A stretch of 64,000 nucleotides of DNA from Anaerolineales bacterium UBA2395. GTDB taxonomy: Bacteria > Chloroflexota > Anaerolineae > Anaerolineales > Villigracilaceae. The DNA lies in the NCBI GenBank assembly GCA_002343775.1, contig DDSH01000007.1:1-64000 (forward strand), in the 5' to 3' direction. The position numbers were made by a program, and so were the translations under genes. Of the stretch, positions 32,340-40,678 are shown one piece after another. Every line of letters begins with the position of its first letter. Position 1 is the first letter of the stretch. The notes under the pieces are model-generated. The model was given only the letters and a program-made list of their open reading frames with translations, ran no database searches and was not told the origin of the DNA.

Positions 32340-33451
32340 TTCAGGGTTTGTACTTCCACCGAAAGGACGGCTGGTAAATTGCTGACGATGGGCATCCAAC
32401 TATCGCCTGAGTCAGAAGAGACATAGACCTGCCCGCCCGTGGTACCGAAATAAATGCCGCACGAGTCGAGCGTATCCACTGCCATGGCGCTGCGTAAAAT
32501 GTTGACATAACAATCTTCCTGTGGCAGACCTTTTGTCAATGCTTCCCAATCATTCCCGCCGGTGCGGCTGCGATAGACGCGCAATTTGCCATCAGGCGGA
32601 AAATGCTCCGAGTCGCTTTTGATCGGCACAACATAGATCGTCTCCGGCTCATGCGCGTGGATGGCGATGGGGAAGCCAAAGTCACTCGGCAGGTTGCCGC
32701 TCACTTCGTACCACATGTTGCCTGAGTCATCACTGCGCATCACATCCCAATGCTTCTGCATGAACAAGACATTCGGGCGTGAAGGATGCATGGCAATGTT
32801 ATGCACACAATGACCGACTTCCGCTTCGGCATCGGGCAATTCGTAGGGAGATTTCAATCCCTGATTGATCGGTGACCAGGTTTCGCCGCCATCTTCGGTG
32901 CGGAACGCGCCTGCCGCTGAAATGGCGATAAACATGCGTTTGGGGTTGCTTGGGTCTTGGACAATGGTATGCAAACACATACCGCCCGCGCCCGGCTGCC
33001 ATAAATGTCCTTTCACCTCGCGCAGACCGGCAAGTTCATGCCACGTCTGCCCGCCATCGGTGGATTTAAACAGGGCGGCATCTTCGACACCTGCGTACAC
33101 CGTATCCGCTTCAGTGAGGGATGGAGCCAACAGCCAGACGCGTTTGAACTCCCACGGATGCTGTGTGCCATCGAAGAACATGTGCGTGCCGGGATCACCT
33201 TCATAGTTGAAATCTTTGCCAACCGGTTCCCACGTCTCACCCCCGTCGTCGGAGCGTTGAATGATCTGCCCAAACCAGCCGGTGGATTGGGATGCATACA
33301 AACGGTTCGGGTTCACTGCCGAGCCTTGTATATGATAAATTTCCCAGCCCGCAAAATGCGGACCTGAAACCTTCCATTTTTTACGTTTTTTATCGGAAGT
33401 TAAAATAAACGCACCCTTGCGAGTTCCGACCAGGACTCTTACTCCGCTCAT
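32336..33451 (-). CDS. BNR/sialidase-like beta-propeller protein
   Basis: A 371-residue protein without a signal peptide, starting MSGVRVLVGTRKGAFILTSD. At least five BNR/Asp-box repeats of the form SxDxGxTW are visible: RSDDGGETWEP, KSTDGGQTWHE, RTEDGGETWSP, RSDDSGNMWYE and SSDSGDSWMP. This predicts a beta-propeller, but the sialidase catalytic Arg triad is not evident, so glycosidase activity should not be assumed. It is coupled to the MoaD-like gene. The gap upstream (33452-33553) holds a heptad repeat. Confidence 0.82.
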   Translation of the reverse strand: MSGVRVLVGTRKGAFILTSDKKRKKWKVSGPHFAGWEIYHIQGSAVNPNRLYASQSTGWFGQIIQRSDDGGETWEPVGKDFNYEGDPGTHMFFDGTQHPWEFKRVWLLAPSLTEADTVYAGVEDAALFKSTDGGQTWHELAGLREVKGHLWQPGAGGMCLHTIVQDPSNPKRMFIAISAAGAFRTEDGGETWSPINQGLKSPYELPDAEAEVGHCVHNIAMHPSRPNVLFMQKHWDVMRSDDSGNMWYEVSGNLPSDFGFPIAIHAHEPETIYVVPIKSDSEHFPPDGKLRVYRSRTGGNDWEALTKGLPQEDCYVNILRSAMAVDTLDSCGIYFGTTGGQVYVSSDSGDSWMPIVSNLPAVLSVEVQTLK

Positions 33452-33497
33452 GACATTCTCCTTTTGCTTATAAAAAAACCGTCACATTAAAATTTAT

Positions 33498-33553
33498 GAC
33501 CGCCAACCACAGACGGAAAACAAAGGTCTATGGCGGCGGTCTGCCGTCCATCG
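33498..33553. repeat. Heptad-type inverted repeat after the monooxygenase gene
   Basis: GACCGCC, AACCACA, GACGGAA ... GTCTATG, GCGGCGG, TCTGCCG, TCCATCG; the flanks GACCGCC and GGCGGTC are inverse. It directly precedes (plus strand) the stop codon of 33554-33847 and could act as its terminator. Confidence 0.55.
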
Positions 33554-33847
33554 TTAAATTGGGCTTACCACTCGAAACTCACCGCCGCTCGGCGCACCGG
33601 CAAGAATCGGTATCGCCTCTGCGATCAGGGCGCGTACTTGCGGGTTTTTCAGCGATTCATCATGCGCTTCTTTATCGTCCCACATCTCGAATACTGCCAC
33701 GGCGTTTTCGTCCTTCAAGTCTTCGAGGACAATGTAGGCGCGGCAGCCGGGCATGGACTGAACCAAAGCAGAAGCGCGCACAAGAATATCCGAAAGCATG
33801 GCGCGTTTGCCGGGCTGTGCCGAGAGAGTTCCTGTCATGGCATACAT
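33554..33847 (-). CDS. Antibiotic-biosynthesis-monooxygenase-like (ABM) protein
   Basis: A 97-residue single ABM/YgiN-like ferredoxin-fold domain. GTLSAQPGKRAMLSDILVRAS, AYIVLEDLKDENAVAVFEMWDDKEAHDESLKNPQVRAL and FRVVSPI at the end are typical. Such small dimers act as quinol or heme monooxygenases or simply bind ligands. The start is uncertain: ATG 33847 is chosen, but TTG 33859 and ATG 33838 are also in frame. It lies 13 nt after the VOC gene and shares its promoter. Confidence 0.75.
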   Translation of the reverse strand: MYAMTGTLSAQPGKRAMLSDILVRASALVQSMPGCRAYIVLEDLKDENAVAVFEMWDDKEAHDESLKNPQVRALIAEAIPILAGAPSGGEFRVVSPI

Positions 33848-33860
33848 CCATATCACCAAT

Positions 33861-34220
33861 TTATTTCTTTAAATCTGTATATAGCGCCAACACATTACCA
33901 GTGGGGTCTTGGAAAATACCAAACCAACCCATGCCAGGGATTTCGGTCTTTTCGCGCAGGATTTTGCCGCCCAATTCCTTGACCTTGTCCAAATCCTCGT
34001 CAATGTCGTCGCTGGCGATGTACACCAGCACCTGCCCGGCGGGGTTTTCTTCTGATGCCAATGGAAAACCTCCACCCGACCCGCTACCGTCTTCGTACAT
34101 GGTGTAGTTCATTTCCGGCACGTTCTGTATCTTCCAACCAAAAAGTGACTGATAAAACTCTCCCGCCGCCTCAACATTGTGAGCGGGAATTTCTACATGG
34201 ACAACATTCCGTTTCGACAT
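33861..34220 (-). CDS. VOC-family (glyoxalase-like) protein
   Basis: A 119-residue protein with a betaalphabetabetabeta pair. VVHVEIPAHNVEAAGEFYQSLFGW and ELGGKILREKTEIPGMGWFGIFQDPTGNVLALY are characteristic of the glyoxalase/extradiol-dioxygenase superfamily subgroup seen in stress-related small proteins. Metal ligands of true glyoxalase I are partly conserved (His8, Glu10). AAAGGAGAGTATC precedes the ATG. It is the first gene of a two-gene unit with the ABM protein, behind a promoter with an overlapping inverted repeat. Confidence 0.85.
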   Translation of the reverse strand: MSKRNVVHVEIPAHNVEAAGEFYQSLFGWKIQNVPEMNYTMYEDGSGSGGGFPLASEENPAGQVLVYIASDDIDEDLDKVKELGGKILREKTEIPGMGWFGIFQDPTGNVLALYTDLKK

Positions 34221-34238
34221 GATACTCTCCTTTTGAAT

Positions 34239-34283
34239 TAGATAAATATTATCTATTATAGAACATATTTTCTAAAAACTCAA
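34239..34283 (-). promoter_or_regulatory. Promoter and probable operator of the VOC/ABM unit
   Basis: On the minus strand TTGAGT (34283-34278), a 17-nt spacer, and TATAAT (34260-34255). Immediately downstream, TAGATAA-TAT-TTATCTA (34255-34239) is a perfect 7-bp inverted repeat covering the expected start site, as a repressor operator would. Confidence 0.7.
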
Positions 34284-34355
34284 CCCCACCAGAGGACTAT
34301 TTTCGCCTCTTCCCCCGCCTTAACTTGACAGCCCGCCCCAGCCTTTCCCTCGCTG

Positions 34356-34385
34356 AAAAAACAGACCCCCACTGCTGGGGGTCTG
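34356..34385 (-). terminator. Terminator of the secreted-protein gene
   Basis: CAGACCCCCA (34362-34371) and TGGGGGTCTG (34376-34385) with a 4-nt loop, followed on the minus strand by six T residues. Confidence 0.88.
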
Positions 34386-34405
34386 CCCAATTTATAAAAT
34401 TAAAT

Positions 34406-34975
34406 CTACCCTAAACAGATCTGGAAAAATCCCGACTCGGAGTTTCCATTCGTTCCACAATAACCATCTGAAATCATTTCCCAAAATTCATAAAACCAAC
34501 CATCATATTCAAGGGGATCGCCATTTGCAGCAGGCGCATCCTGGCAATGAACATCCACAGGAACCCAGAAGAAATCCACTTCGTTTTCATCTGTCTGCGA
34601 ATTGTAAATATCGTAACAATATTCAGCAGGATCATTTGGCGCTCCTGAAGTATCCGGCGCAAACGTCCAGAAAACAAACTCGCCGACATACAAGACAACA
34701 TTCTTGCCCGCTACTGCACGTGAAACCGTGCATTGGACCACTGTGTCGCTGACAACATTGCAATGGATCGGGTATTTATTATCGCCCTCCGTTACAAAGC
34801 CCTTGAAATAATTACGAGGAAAGTCACCGCTATATTCAAGCACAAAGATCACACTGCTCCCATAATCATTGCGGGTTTCACGCAGGGTCAATAACCCCGG
34901 GGCAGCCAAAACACCACCCACCGTCAAAGACAACAACACCACCAGAACAGCAAAAACAGAAATTGGTTTCCTCAT
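34406..34975 (-). CDS. Secreted protein of unknown function
   Basis: A 189-residue protein with a clear Sec signal peptide (MRKPISVFAVLVVLLSLTVGGVLAA, cleavage probably after AAPG or ALA). The mature part is beta-rich, Tyr/Trp/Asp-rich and acidic, with five or so cysteines (HCNVVSDTVVQCTVS, EYCYDIYNS, VHCQDAP, DGYCGTNG), which suggests disulfides in an extracytoplasmic domain. No known family is recognised. It has its own terminator, and GGAGAGAGATG gives a strong RBS. Confidence 0.72.
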   Translation of the reverse strand: MRKPISVFAVLVVLLSLTVGGVLAAPGLLTLRETRNDYGSSVIFVLEYSGDFPRNYFKGFVTEGDNKYPIHCNVVSDTVVQCTVSRAVAGKNVVLYVGEFVFWTFAPDTSGAPNDPAEYCYDIYNSQTDENEVDFFWVPVDVHCQDAPAANGDPLEYDGWFYEFWEMISDGYCGTNGNSESGFFQICLG

Positions 34976-35115
34976 CTCTCTCTCCTTGTTATCATTTTAA
35001 TGATTTGATAAAGCACGAAAAATGGACTTGCACAGGATGATTTAATCGTACAACAAATATAGAAAGGATTTGCAGAAGCAATGAAAATGAAATATATCAG
35101 TGCCTGGTTTATTAA

Positions 35116-35162
35116 AAAGGTGTTTGTATTGTACGGCATAGCCGTACAATACAAACACCTTT
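35116..35162. terminator. 22-bp perfect palindrome, terminator of the FGE-sulfatase lipoprotein gene
   Basis: Arms 35116-35137 and 35141-35162 are perfect inverses with loop ATA. On the minus strand the stem ends in CCTTTTTAAT, so it can terminate the gene ending at 35174. It is the longest perfect hairpin in the window. Confidence 0.85.
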
Positions 35163-35173
35163 AAAACGCCTAC

Positions 35174-36940
35174 TTACGGACGCAACTCACACTTATCTTC
35201 CCCTTCATTCCACCTACAATTGAGGTTTGCCACACAGCGCGACTCGGTATCAATGGGCGCACAGACTTTATCTTCCTCGTTTACACATTTGACCGTGTTG
35301 ACACGCACAGTGACACAGCCCGTCCCGCCCAATGCCTCTTCCGCTACAGGTACGCACGCACGCGCATTAACGTCAAAGGTGTAACCAGGGGCGCAGCCCG
35401 GGAAGGTAGCTCCGGCAGCAGGCTGGCAGCACTGGAAGGTATCGTTGTAGTTATAGCCCACAGCACAACCAGCATAGGTCTGGGTGGCGAGAGAAGCGTT
35501 ATCGATCCCAAAGGGAGCATTGGTCTCGCCGTTGGGCGGCACGCACATTCCCGCCAGATCGTCAAAGTACAGCCCGATCGGACACGCTCCATCTGCCCCG
35601 GCGCTGACGGCACAAACCTGCTGCCCGCCGCGGTCCAACGTCACATACCCGGCAGGGCATCCACCTGCACCCGGCTGAGCAAGAATGGGGCTGTAGGCAC
35701 ACGAGCCGGTGGATGGGTCGAGCGCATACCCGGAATCGCAGACCGGGTTCAATCCGCTCACATCAGGTTGGTTTGTACAAGCCTCATTACAGAGCAAAAC
35801 TTCGTTGGTCGATTCTATGCCGCGCGGACCGCGACAGACCAGTTTGCGAATCCCGGCTTCGATCACTTCCTCGCATTGCATGCGCGTCCCAAGCACTTCC
35901 CATGTAGCACCGAACGAAATTTGCACCACGCCATACCCGTCTCCGTTGGAGCAGTATTGGTCGGTCACCACACCTTCGGGCAGAGCACAGGAATTGTTGG
36001 CAACCGCCTGCTGGGCAGGCACTTGAGCAGTCAGCTGGCAATACGGAGCGAACGGCTGCGGATTTGCAACCACACAGCGAAAACCAATATCACGCCCACT
36101 GTCGGTTGGCTCATTGAAGCGCCGGATGGCAGAAGCAACCTGTTCTTCGGCTGTTTCAAAGGAACTGCCACGCACACCGCGGTATTGACCGCTCTGCGGA
36201 CCGGTTGGGTTGGCAGCCGCAGACTGGGCATAATAATTGGCGTCGTACCAATCGAACACCCATTCAAAGACATTGCCTGCCATATCCAACACCCCAAAGG
36301 CACTCGCGCCTTCAGGGTTGGCATTTACAATTGTCGTTCGCCCATAGCAATTTGCATAGTTCAACAGGTCACAGGCTGGCTCACTGTTCCCCCACGGATA
36401 CGAATTCCCGTTCAAGCCGCGCGCCGATTTCTCCCACTGCGCCTCTGTAGGCAGAGAGCCTTGGATCCAACCACAGTATGCCTGCGCCTGATCCCAATTC
36501 ACACCCACTACCGGGTGGCTGGCAAATTCAGGGTTGGTAAAAACCGGACCGCCCAATTCCTGCGCAGGCGAAGTACAAGCGCCCGCCTTCACACATTGTT
36601 CATACATGCGATTGGTCACTTTGGTCTGCTGGATCCAATACCCGTCCAGCATCACGATATGGACAGGTGCATCGCCGCCGTACCCCATCGTAAATTCACC
36701 AGCAGGGATGTAAACCAGCGAACTGCCATCGAGCCACTTCATCGTTTCGCCGTTTTGCGGACCCCCAAGAGCAATTGGCGCAAACGACTGGGTTGGCGGG
36801 GGTGCCGGCTCGGCAGTGGCGGGCGCATCCGTGGCGGTAACCACCACCGTCACCACTTCGGGTGTCGGCGAACCGCACGACGACAGGACGAACACCAGGC
36901 ACACCAGCAGTGCGAAGATTCCATTTCGAACTTTTTTCAT
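35174..36940 (-). CDS. FGE-sulfatase (SUMF1)-domain lipoprotein with Cys-rich C-terminus
   Basis: A 588-residue lipoprotein (lipobox LSSC at residues 19-22) with a Thr/Pro linker (about 23-55). Residues about 65-300 form the formylglycine-generating-enzyme-like domain: VYIPAGEFTMGYGGDAPVH, KVTNRMYEQCVKAG, PVVGVNWDQAQAYCGW, LPTEAQWEKSARG, FGVLDMAGNVFEWVFDWY and GFRCVV. The two active-site Cys of true FGE are not evident at the usual C-terminal site, so it may be a sensory or structural member. Residues about 310-588 carry about 25 Cys in repeats such as CPAGYVTLDRGGQQVC and CAPGYTFDVNARACV, resembling EGF/TIL-like modules. Confidence 0.85.
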   Translation of the reverse strand: MKKVRNGIFALLVCLVFVLSSCGSPTPEVVTVVVTATDAPATAEPAPPPTQSFAPIALGGPQNGETMKWLDGSSLVYIPAGEFTMGYGGDAPVHIVMLDGYWIQQTKVTNRMYEQCVKAGACTSPAQELGGPVFTNPEFASHPVVGVNWDQAQAYCGWIQGSLPTEAQWEKSARGLNGNSYPWGNSEPACDLLNYANCYGRTTIVNANPEGASAFGVLDMAGNVFEWVFDWYDANYYAQSAAANPTGPQSGQYRGVRGSSFETAEEQVASAIRRFNEPTDSGRDIGFRCVVANPQPFAPYCQLTAQVPAQQAVANNSCALPEGVVTDQYCSNGDGYGVVQISFGATWEVLGTRMQCEEVIEAGIRKLVCRGPRGIESTNEVLLCNEACTNQPDVSGLNPVCDSGYALDPSTGSCAYSPILAQPGAGGCPAGYVTLDRGGQQVCAVSAGADGACPIGLYFDDLAGMCVPPNGETNAPFGIDNASLATQTYAGCAVGYNYNDTFQCCQPAAGATFPGCAPGYTFDVNARACVPVAEEALGGTGCVTVRVNTVKCVNEEDKVCAPIDTESRCVANLNCRWNEGEDKCELRP

Positions 36941-37053
36941 TCAATCTCCTTCTCCCGCAAGAGTTGCAGGACGGAAATTATTATAATGCAGGGGGAAAAA
37001 TCAAGTCTGGCACTCTCATACCAACCTTATTTCATAATCGCGATCACTCACGA

Positions 37054-39006
37054 TCACCCAGCCTTTCGAATCTCCTCCACCGCCGCCGGATTCACCAGCG
37101 ACGACGTATCACCCAGATCCAGACCCAAATACGCCGCACGAATCATCCGCCGCATCACCTTGGCATTGCGCGTTTTTGGCAGATCAGAAACGAACAGGAT
37201 CGCTTTCGGCGCAAGCGGCTTGCCCATTTCCGCGACGACCATGCCATTTAATTCCTGACGAAGCGCATCGCTTCGTTCCACGCCGGGAGCGGTCACTGCA
37301 AAGAGGACCAGTTCACTCCCCTTGACCTCGTGCGGTACCCCAATCGCCGCCGCCTCCACAATAGACTCGTGCCGGACCAGGATCGACTCCACCTCCGCCG
37401 GACCTAGGCGCTTGCCCGCGACCTTGATCGTATCGTCCGAACGACCGAGGATGTACCACAAGCCGTCATTATCAACAGCGGCAAAATCACCATGCACCCA
37501 CACATTCTCCCAGCGCGACCAGTAGGTATCCAAATAACGCTGTTTGTCCCTCCAAAATCCGCGCGTCATCCCAATCCAGGGCGCTTTGATGACCAATTCT
37601 CCAACTGCATTGCGAACCGGAACCCCATTCTCACCCACCACATCCGCCGCCATACCCGGACATGGCGCAGAAAAAGCACACGGTTTGAGCGGCAAGAGCA
37701 GATTGCCCATTACAATGCCGCCGGAAATTTCCGTCCCGCCGGAATAGTTGATGATCGGGATGCGCCCGCCGCCGACTTTCTCGAACAGCCACATCCACGG
37801 GTCAGGATTCCACGGCTCGCCGGTGGAGGCGAAACATTTCAAAGAGGAAAGATCGTGTCGTCGGAAGTATTCCTCTCCGTGTGGAATCAGTGACCGGATC
37901 AACGTCGGCGACACACCCATCTGGTTGATGCGATGCTTCTCCGCCAACTCCCATAAGCGATTCGGCGCGGGAAAATCCGGCGCACCATCATAAAGGAACA
38001 TCGTCGCGCCAAGCAGCAGACTGCCAAACACCAGCCACGGACCCATCATCCAGCCCATGTCGGTCATCCAATAGATCACATCACCGCGATGGACATCCGT
38101 ACCGAATGCCATATCTTGCGCAGCTTTGACCGGGAATCCGCAATGAGTGTGCAGCGCACCTTTGGGCTTGCCCGTCGTACCAGAGGTGTAAATGACCATC
38201 AGCGGGTCTTCTGCATCGGTGATTTCAGTTTCAGATTCATCATTCTGACGGTCAATGAGTTCATGCCACCAATGGTCTCTTCCCTCCTTCATCGTTATCG
38301 CTTGACCCGTCCGCCGCAAAACGATCATGTGCTTGAGCGTTGGAATTTGTTCTACCGCCTCATCTGCAATGGATTTCATCTCCACTGCTTTGCCGCGCCG
38401 GAAGGCTCCATCTGCGGCAAAGAGGGCTTTTGCATCCGCATCCACCATGCGCGAGACGATAGCGCCCGCTCCATAGCCGGAAAACAACGGCAGGATGATT
38501 CCACCGATCTTCGCAATTGCCAACAGCGCCACTACGATCTCTGGCGTCATCGGCATGAAAAGACCAACGGCATCGCCCTTGCCAAGCCCCAATGAGCGCA
38601 AGGCATTGGCAGTTTTATTCACTTCTCGATTCAAGTCTTCATAGGTGAGTGTTCTTGTAATTCCCTCCTCTCCTTCAAAAATGACCGCCGACCGCTGACC
38701 ATAAGCCATCGCCCATTTATCCACGCAGTTGTGGATGATATTCATCTTTCCACCCACACACCATTTCGGGAATTGGATACCTCCAGAGAGATCAACTGCC
38801 TTGGAATAAGGCGTATAAAATTGGATACCCAGTGTTTTCAAAACCGCATCGGTGAACCACTCCACGTCATGGGTGGACCGCTGCATGAGTTCATCAAAGT
38901 CATTGATCCCATATGCGCGCATGAACGTCGTCAGGTTCGCATGTTCGATCTGAGCGGGGCTGGGGCGCCAAACGATCTCACCGCCGAAAGTAAACTGTTC
39001 GGTCAT
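37054..39006 (-). CDS. Acyl-CoA synthetase (acetyl/propionyl-CoA synthetase-like, AMP-forming)
   Basis: A 650-residue ANL-superfamily enzyme. The P-loop YTSGTTGKPKGALHTH, the ACS-specific SWG-like region GDVIYWMTDMGWMMGPW, GEPWNPDPWMWLFEKVG, the adenylate motif YSGGTEISGGIV, hinge GRSDDTIKVAGKRLGPAEVE and catalytic Lys in LPKTRNAKVMRRMIRA are all present. It activates a short carboxylic acid with ATP to acyl-CoA. Length and motif W(V)HGDFA are close to acetyl-CoA synthetase, but specificity is not certain. GGAGAGTGTC precedes the ATG, with an 11-bp palindrome upstream at 39029-39052. Confidence 0.9.
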   Translation of the reverse strand: MTEQFTFGGEIVWRPSPAQIEHANLTTFMRAYGINDFDELMQRSTHDVEWFTDAVLKTLGIQFYTPYSKAVDLSGGIQFPKWCVGGKMNIIHNCVDKWAMAYGQRSAVIFEGEEGITRTLTYEDLNREVNKTANALRSLGLGKGDAVGLFMPMTPEIVVALLAIAKIGGIILPLFSGYGAGAIVSRMVDADAKALFAADGAFRRGKAVEMKSIADEAVEQIPTLKHMIVLRRTGQAITMKEGRDHWWHELIDRQNDESETEITDAEDPLMVIYTSGTTGKPKGALHTHCGFPVKAAQDMAFGTDVHRGDVIYWMTDMGWMMGPWLVFGSLLLGATMFLYDGAPDFPAPNRLWELAEKHRINQMGVSPTLIRSLIPHGEEYFRRHDLSSLKCFASTGEPWNPDPWMWLFEKVGGGRIPIINYSGGTEISGGIVMGNLLLPLKPCAFSAPCPGMAADVVGENGVPVRNAVGELVIKAPWIGMTRGFWRDKQRYLDTYWSRWENVWVHGDFAAVDNDGLWYILGRSDDTIKVAGKRLGPAEVESILVRHESIVEAAAIGVPHEVKGSELVLFAVTAPGVERSDALRQELNGMVVAEMGKPLAPKAILFVSDLPKTRNAKVMRRMIRAAYLGLDLGDTSSLVNPAAVEEIRKAG

Positions 39007-39028
39007 GACACTCTCCTCTGAATTGGGA

Positions 39029-39052
39029 TGTCAGGAAACAAGTTTCCTGACA
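39029..39052. repeat. Perfect 11-bp palindrome upstream of the acyl-CoA synthetase
   Basis: TGTCAGGAAAC, AA, GTTTCCTGACA. It shares the CTGACA/TGTCAG words with the palindrome at 19360-19392. It lies 22 nt upstream of the RBS and could be an operator or a border palindrome. Confidence 0.65.
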
Positions 39053-39133
39053 AATCATTTTCCCGATTCTATCGCAACTTGCTTTGAGATAACGCCATCT
39101 GAGTATAATTGCCGCGATCTGGAGAATCCCCTC

Positions 39134-39493
39134 ATGACATCAACTTTCCCATGCCCTGCTTGTGGAGCACCAAACGAACCGGAAGCAGGAAAAACCTACA
39201 CAATGTGTTCGTATTGCGGCGCGAACCTGACCATCCCTGAAGCGCTGCGGACTAAAGCCAAGCCTACAGTCACATCCAAGCCGCCGAAACAGCGACCAGC
39301 CCCAAGTCTGGAAAAAGAAGCGCCCGACCTGTTGCGCAAGGCGCAGCCCATTGCCATCAAAGCATGGAATTCCTACGTCTATTGGACGTGGCTGCGTCGG
39401 CTTTTCCCCGCTTGCCTAACCATTCTCGTCATCGGTTTCTTTGCATGTGCCGCGCTTGGAGCGCTTCCGTTCGTGCTGGCACTATTCCGTTAG
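39134..39493 (+). CDS. Small zinc-ribbon membrane protein
   Basis: A 119-residue protein. The N-terminal zinc ribbon has two Cys pairs (CPACGAPNEPEAGKTYTMC and CSYC), followed by a basic Pro-rich linker and one TM segment at about 95-117 (ACLTILVIGFFACAALGALPF). GGAG lies 10 nt before the ATG, and a TATAAT box is at 39104-39109. The last 12 nt overlap the convergent gene. It may be a membrane-tethered sensor; the function is unknown. Confidence 0.75.
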   Translation: MTSTFPCPACGAPNEPEAGKTYTMCSYCGANLTIPEALRTKAKPTVTSKPPKQRPAPSLEKEAPDLLRKAQPIAIKAWNSYVYWTWLRRLFPACLTILVIGFFACAALGALPFVLALFR

Positions 39494-39904
39494 TTTGATA
39501 TTCACAAACAAGCGATCTTTTGCTGTGGCGGCAATATCCGCCGGGTTGGGCTTGCCATCTTCCACGCGGATCTTCATCGGCTTTGCCGCCTGTGGCACAT
39601 GCCGCAGATATTCGTACATTCTCGCTTCGACGGCTTTCTCATCCAACTCGATGTCGGCGATTCCGTTGACAGGCTTACGTTTGAGCAGCAAGTTCACCTG
39701 TGCGCCGCCTTGCAGATTCTTCCACCACTTGCGTTCACGACTGGTGACGATCCACAGGTATTCTCCTTCTACATAATATCCGACCGGCGTGGTGTAGGTC
39801 TTGCCGGTCTTGCGCCCGGTGATGGTGATGAGCATCATGCCATTGCTCAACATGCCATGAAAAGGCGAGCGCAGCACCCATGCCATAAAATCATTTCCGT
39901 TCAT
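39482..39904 (-). CDS. Deazaflavin-dependent nitroreductase-family protein
   Basis: A 140-residue split-beta-barrel protein of the F420H2/FMN-dependent DDN-like family. MMLITITGRKTGKTYTTPVGYYVEG and YLWIVTSRERKWWKNLQGGAQVNLLLKRKPV match the conserved nucleotide-binding blocks. The cofactor (F420 or another) cannot be decided. It ends inside the convergent zinc-ribbon gene (12-nt overlap) and starts 3 nt after the ferredoxin-type gene, in an operon with it and a TetR regulator. Confidence 0.85.
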   Translation of the reverse strand: MNGNDFMAWVLRSPFHGMLSNGMMLITITGRKTGKTYTTPVGYYVEGEYLWIVTSRERKWWKNLQGGAQVNLLLKRKPVNGIADIELDEKAVEARMYEYLRHVPQAAKPMKIRVEDGKPNPADIAATAKDRLFVNIKLTE

Positions 39905-39907
39905 AAT

Positions 39908-40672
39908 TTACCTCCCAGCCGAGAACGAATAGCGAATGGCTTTCTTCGTACAACCGTCCACGCAGGTACCGCATAAGATACATTCAGGGTGTTCCATTTT
40001 TCCAACCTGTACCATCGCATTTACATCCAAACTCATAGGGCAACTTTTTGTACAGGTCTTGCAATCTGTACATGCAGAGGAATCTGCCACCAGCCGCAGC
40101 GAAGCCCAGCCGAAGCGGTTGCGGACCCAACGCCCTATCATCATGAAGGGAGCGATCCAGCAAACGGTGTGGCAGCCGGCGCGTTTCCCTGCAAACATAG
40201 CCAACCCAACAAACAAAGCGATGACGATGTAGTAGATCAGGTAGGCGAAAAAGATCGGGCGATCGGCGGAGCCTGCCACGGAAATCCCATTTTCAGTCAG
40301 ATACAACAGGTCAATCCGCCGGTATCCGCCTGCATTAACAGCAAACCAAACGATCAATGAAACCCAGGGAATCCAGATCAACCACTTGATCCAATCACTC
40401 TTCGCGCCGTTGACCACCTTCTTATTGACCGGCTCGACCATCTCCTGCAATCCGCCTGCCGGGCAAATCCACCCGCACCACAAGCGTCCCAGAAACAACG
40501 CAGACAGGAACAACGACACAAACACCACGAAACTCCCATTGACAACACCGTTCATAGCGCCTTCAATGATGACGTACGGAGAAAAGAAATTCATGGTGAT
40601 GGGAAACGACAGAAAAGCAACGATCACAAGCGCCTTGCGGATTCTTTGTCTCATGGGAAATTGACGATTCAT
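39908..40672 (-). CDS. NapH/CcoG-like membrane iron-sulfur protein
   Basis: A 254-residue polytopic protein with four or five TM helices (about 14-32, 45-65, 95-112, 140-160) and a CxxxCP motif at the membrane (LWCGWICPAGG, Cys66 and Cys70), typical of NapH/RdxA-like electron-transfer proteins. The C-terminus has two 4Fe-4S motifs, CTDCKTCTKSCP and CILCGTCVDGCTK. It probably passes electrons between the quinone pool and a partner. The following deazaflavin-family gene may be linked to redox stress. It lies 6 nt downstream of the tetR-type gene. Confidence 0.85.
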   Translation of the reverse strand: MNRQFPMRQRIRKALVIVAFLSFPITMNFFSPYVIIEGAMNGVVNGSFVVFVSLFLSALFLGRLWCGWICPAGGLQEMVEPVNKKVVNGAKSDWIKWLIWIPWVSLIVWFAVNAGGYRRIDLLYLTENGISVAGSADRPIFFAYLIYYIVIALFVGLAMFAGKRAGCHTVCWIAPFMMIGRWVRNRFGWASLRLVADSSACTDCKTCTKSCPMSLDVNAMVQVGKMEHPECILCGTCVDGCTKKAIRYSFSAGR

Positions 40673-40678
40673 ATTTTT

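Noticed and set aside
36862..37251. Plus-strand ORFs over the SUMF1 and acyl-CoA synthetase genes
   Set aside because: Antisense shadows without RBS; the minus-strand genes have intact domains.
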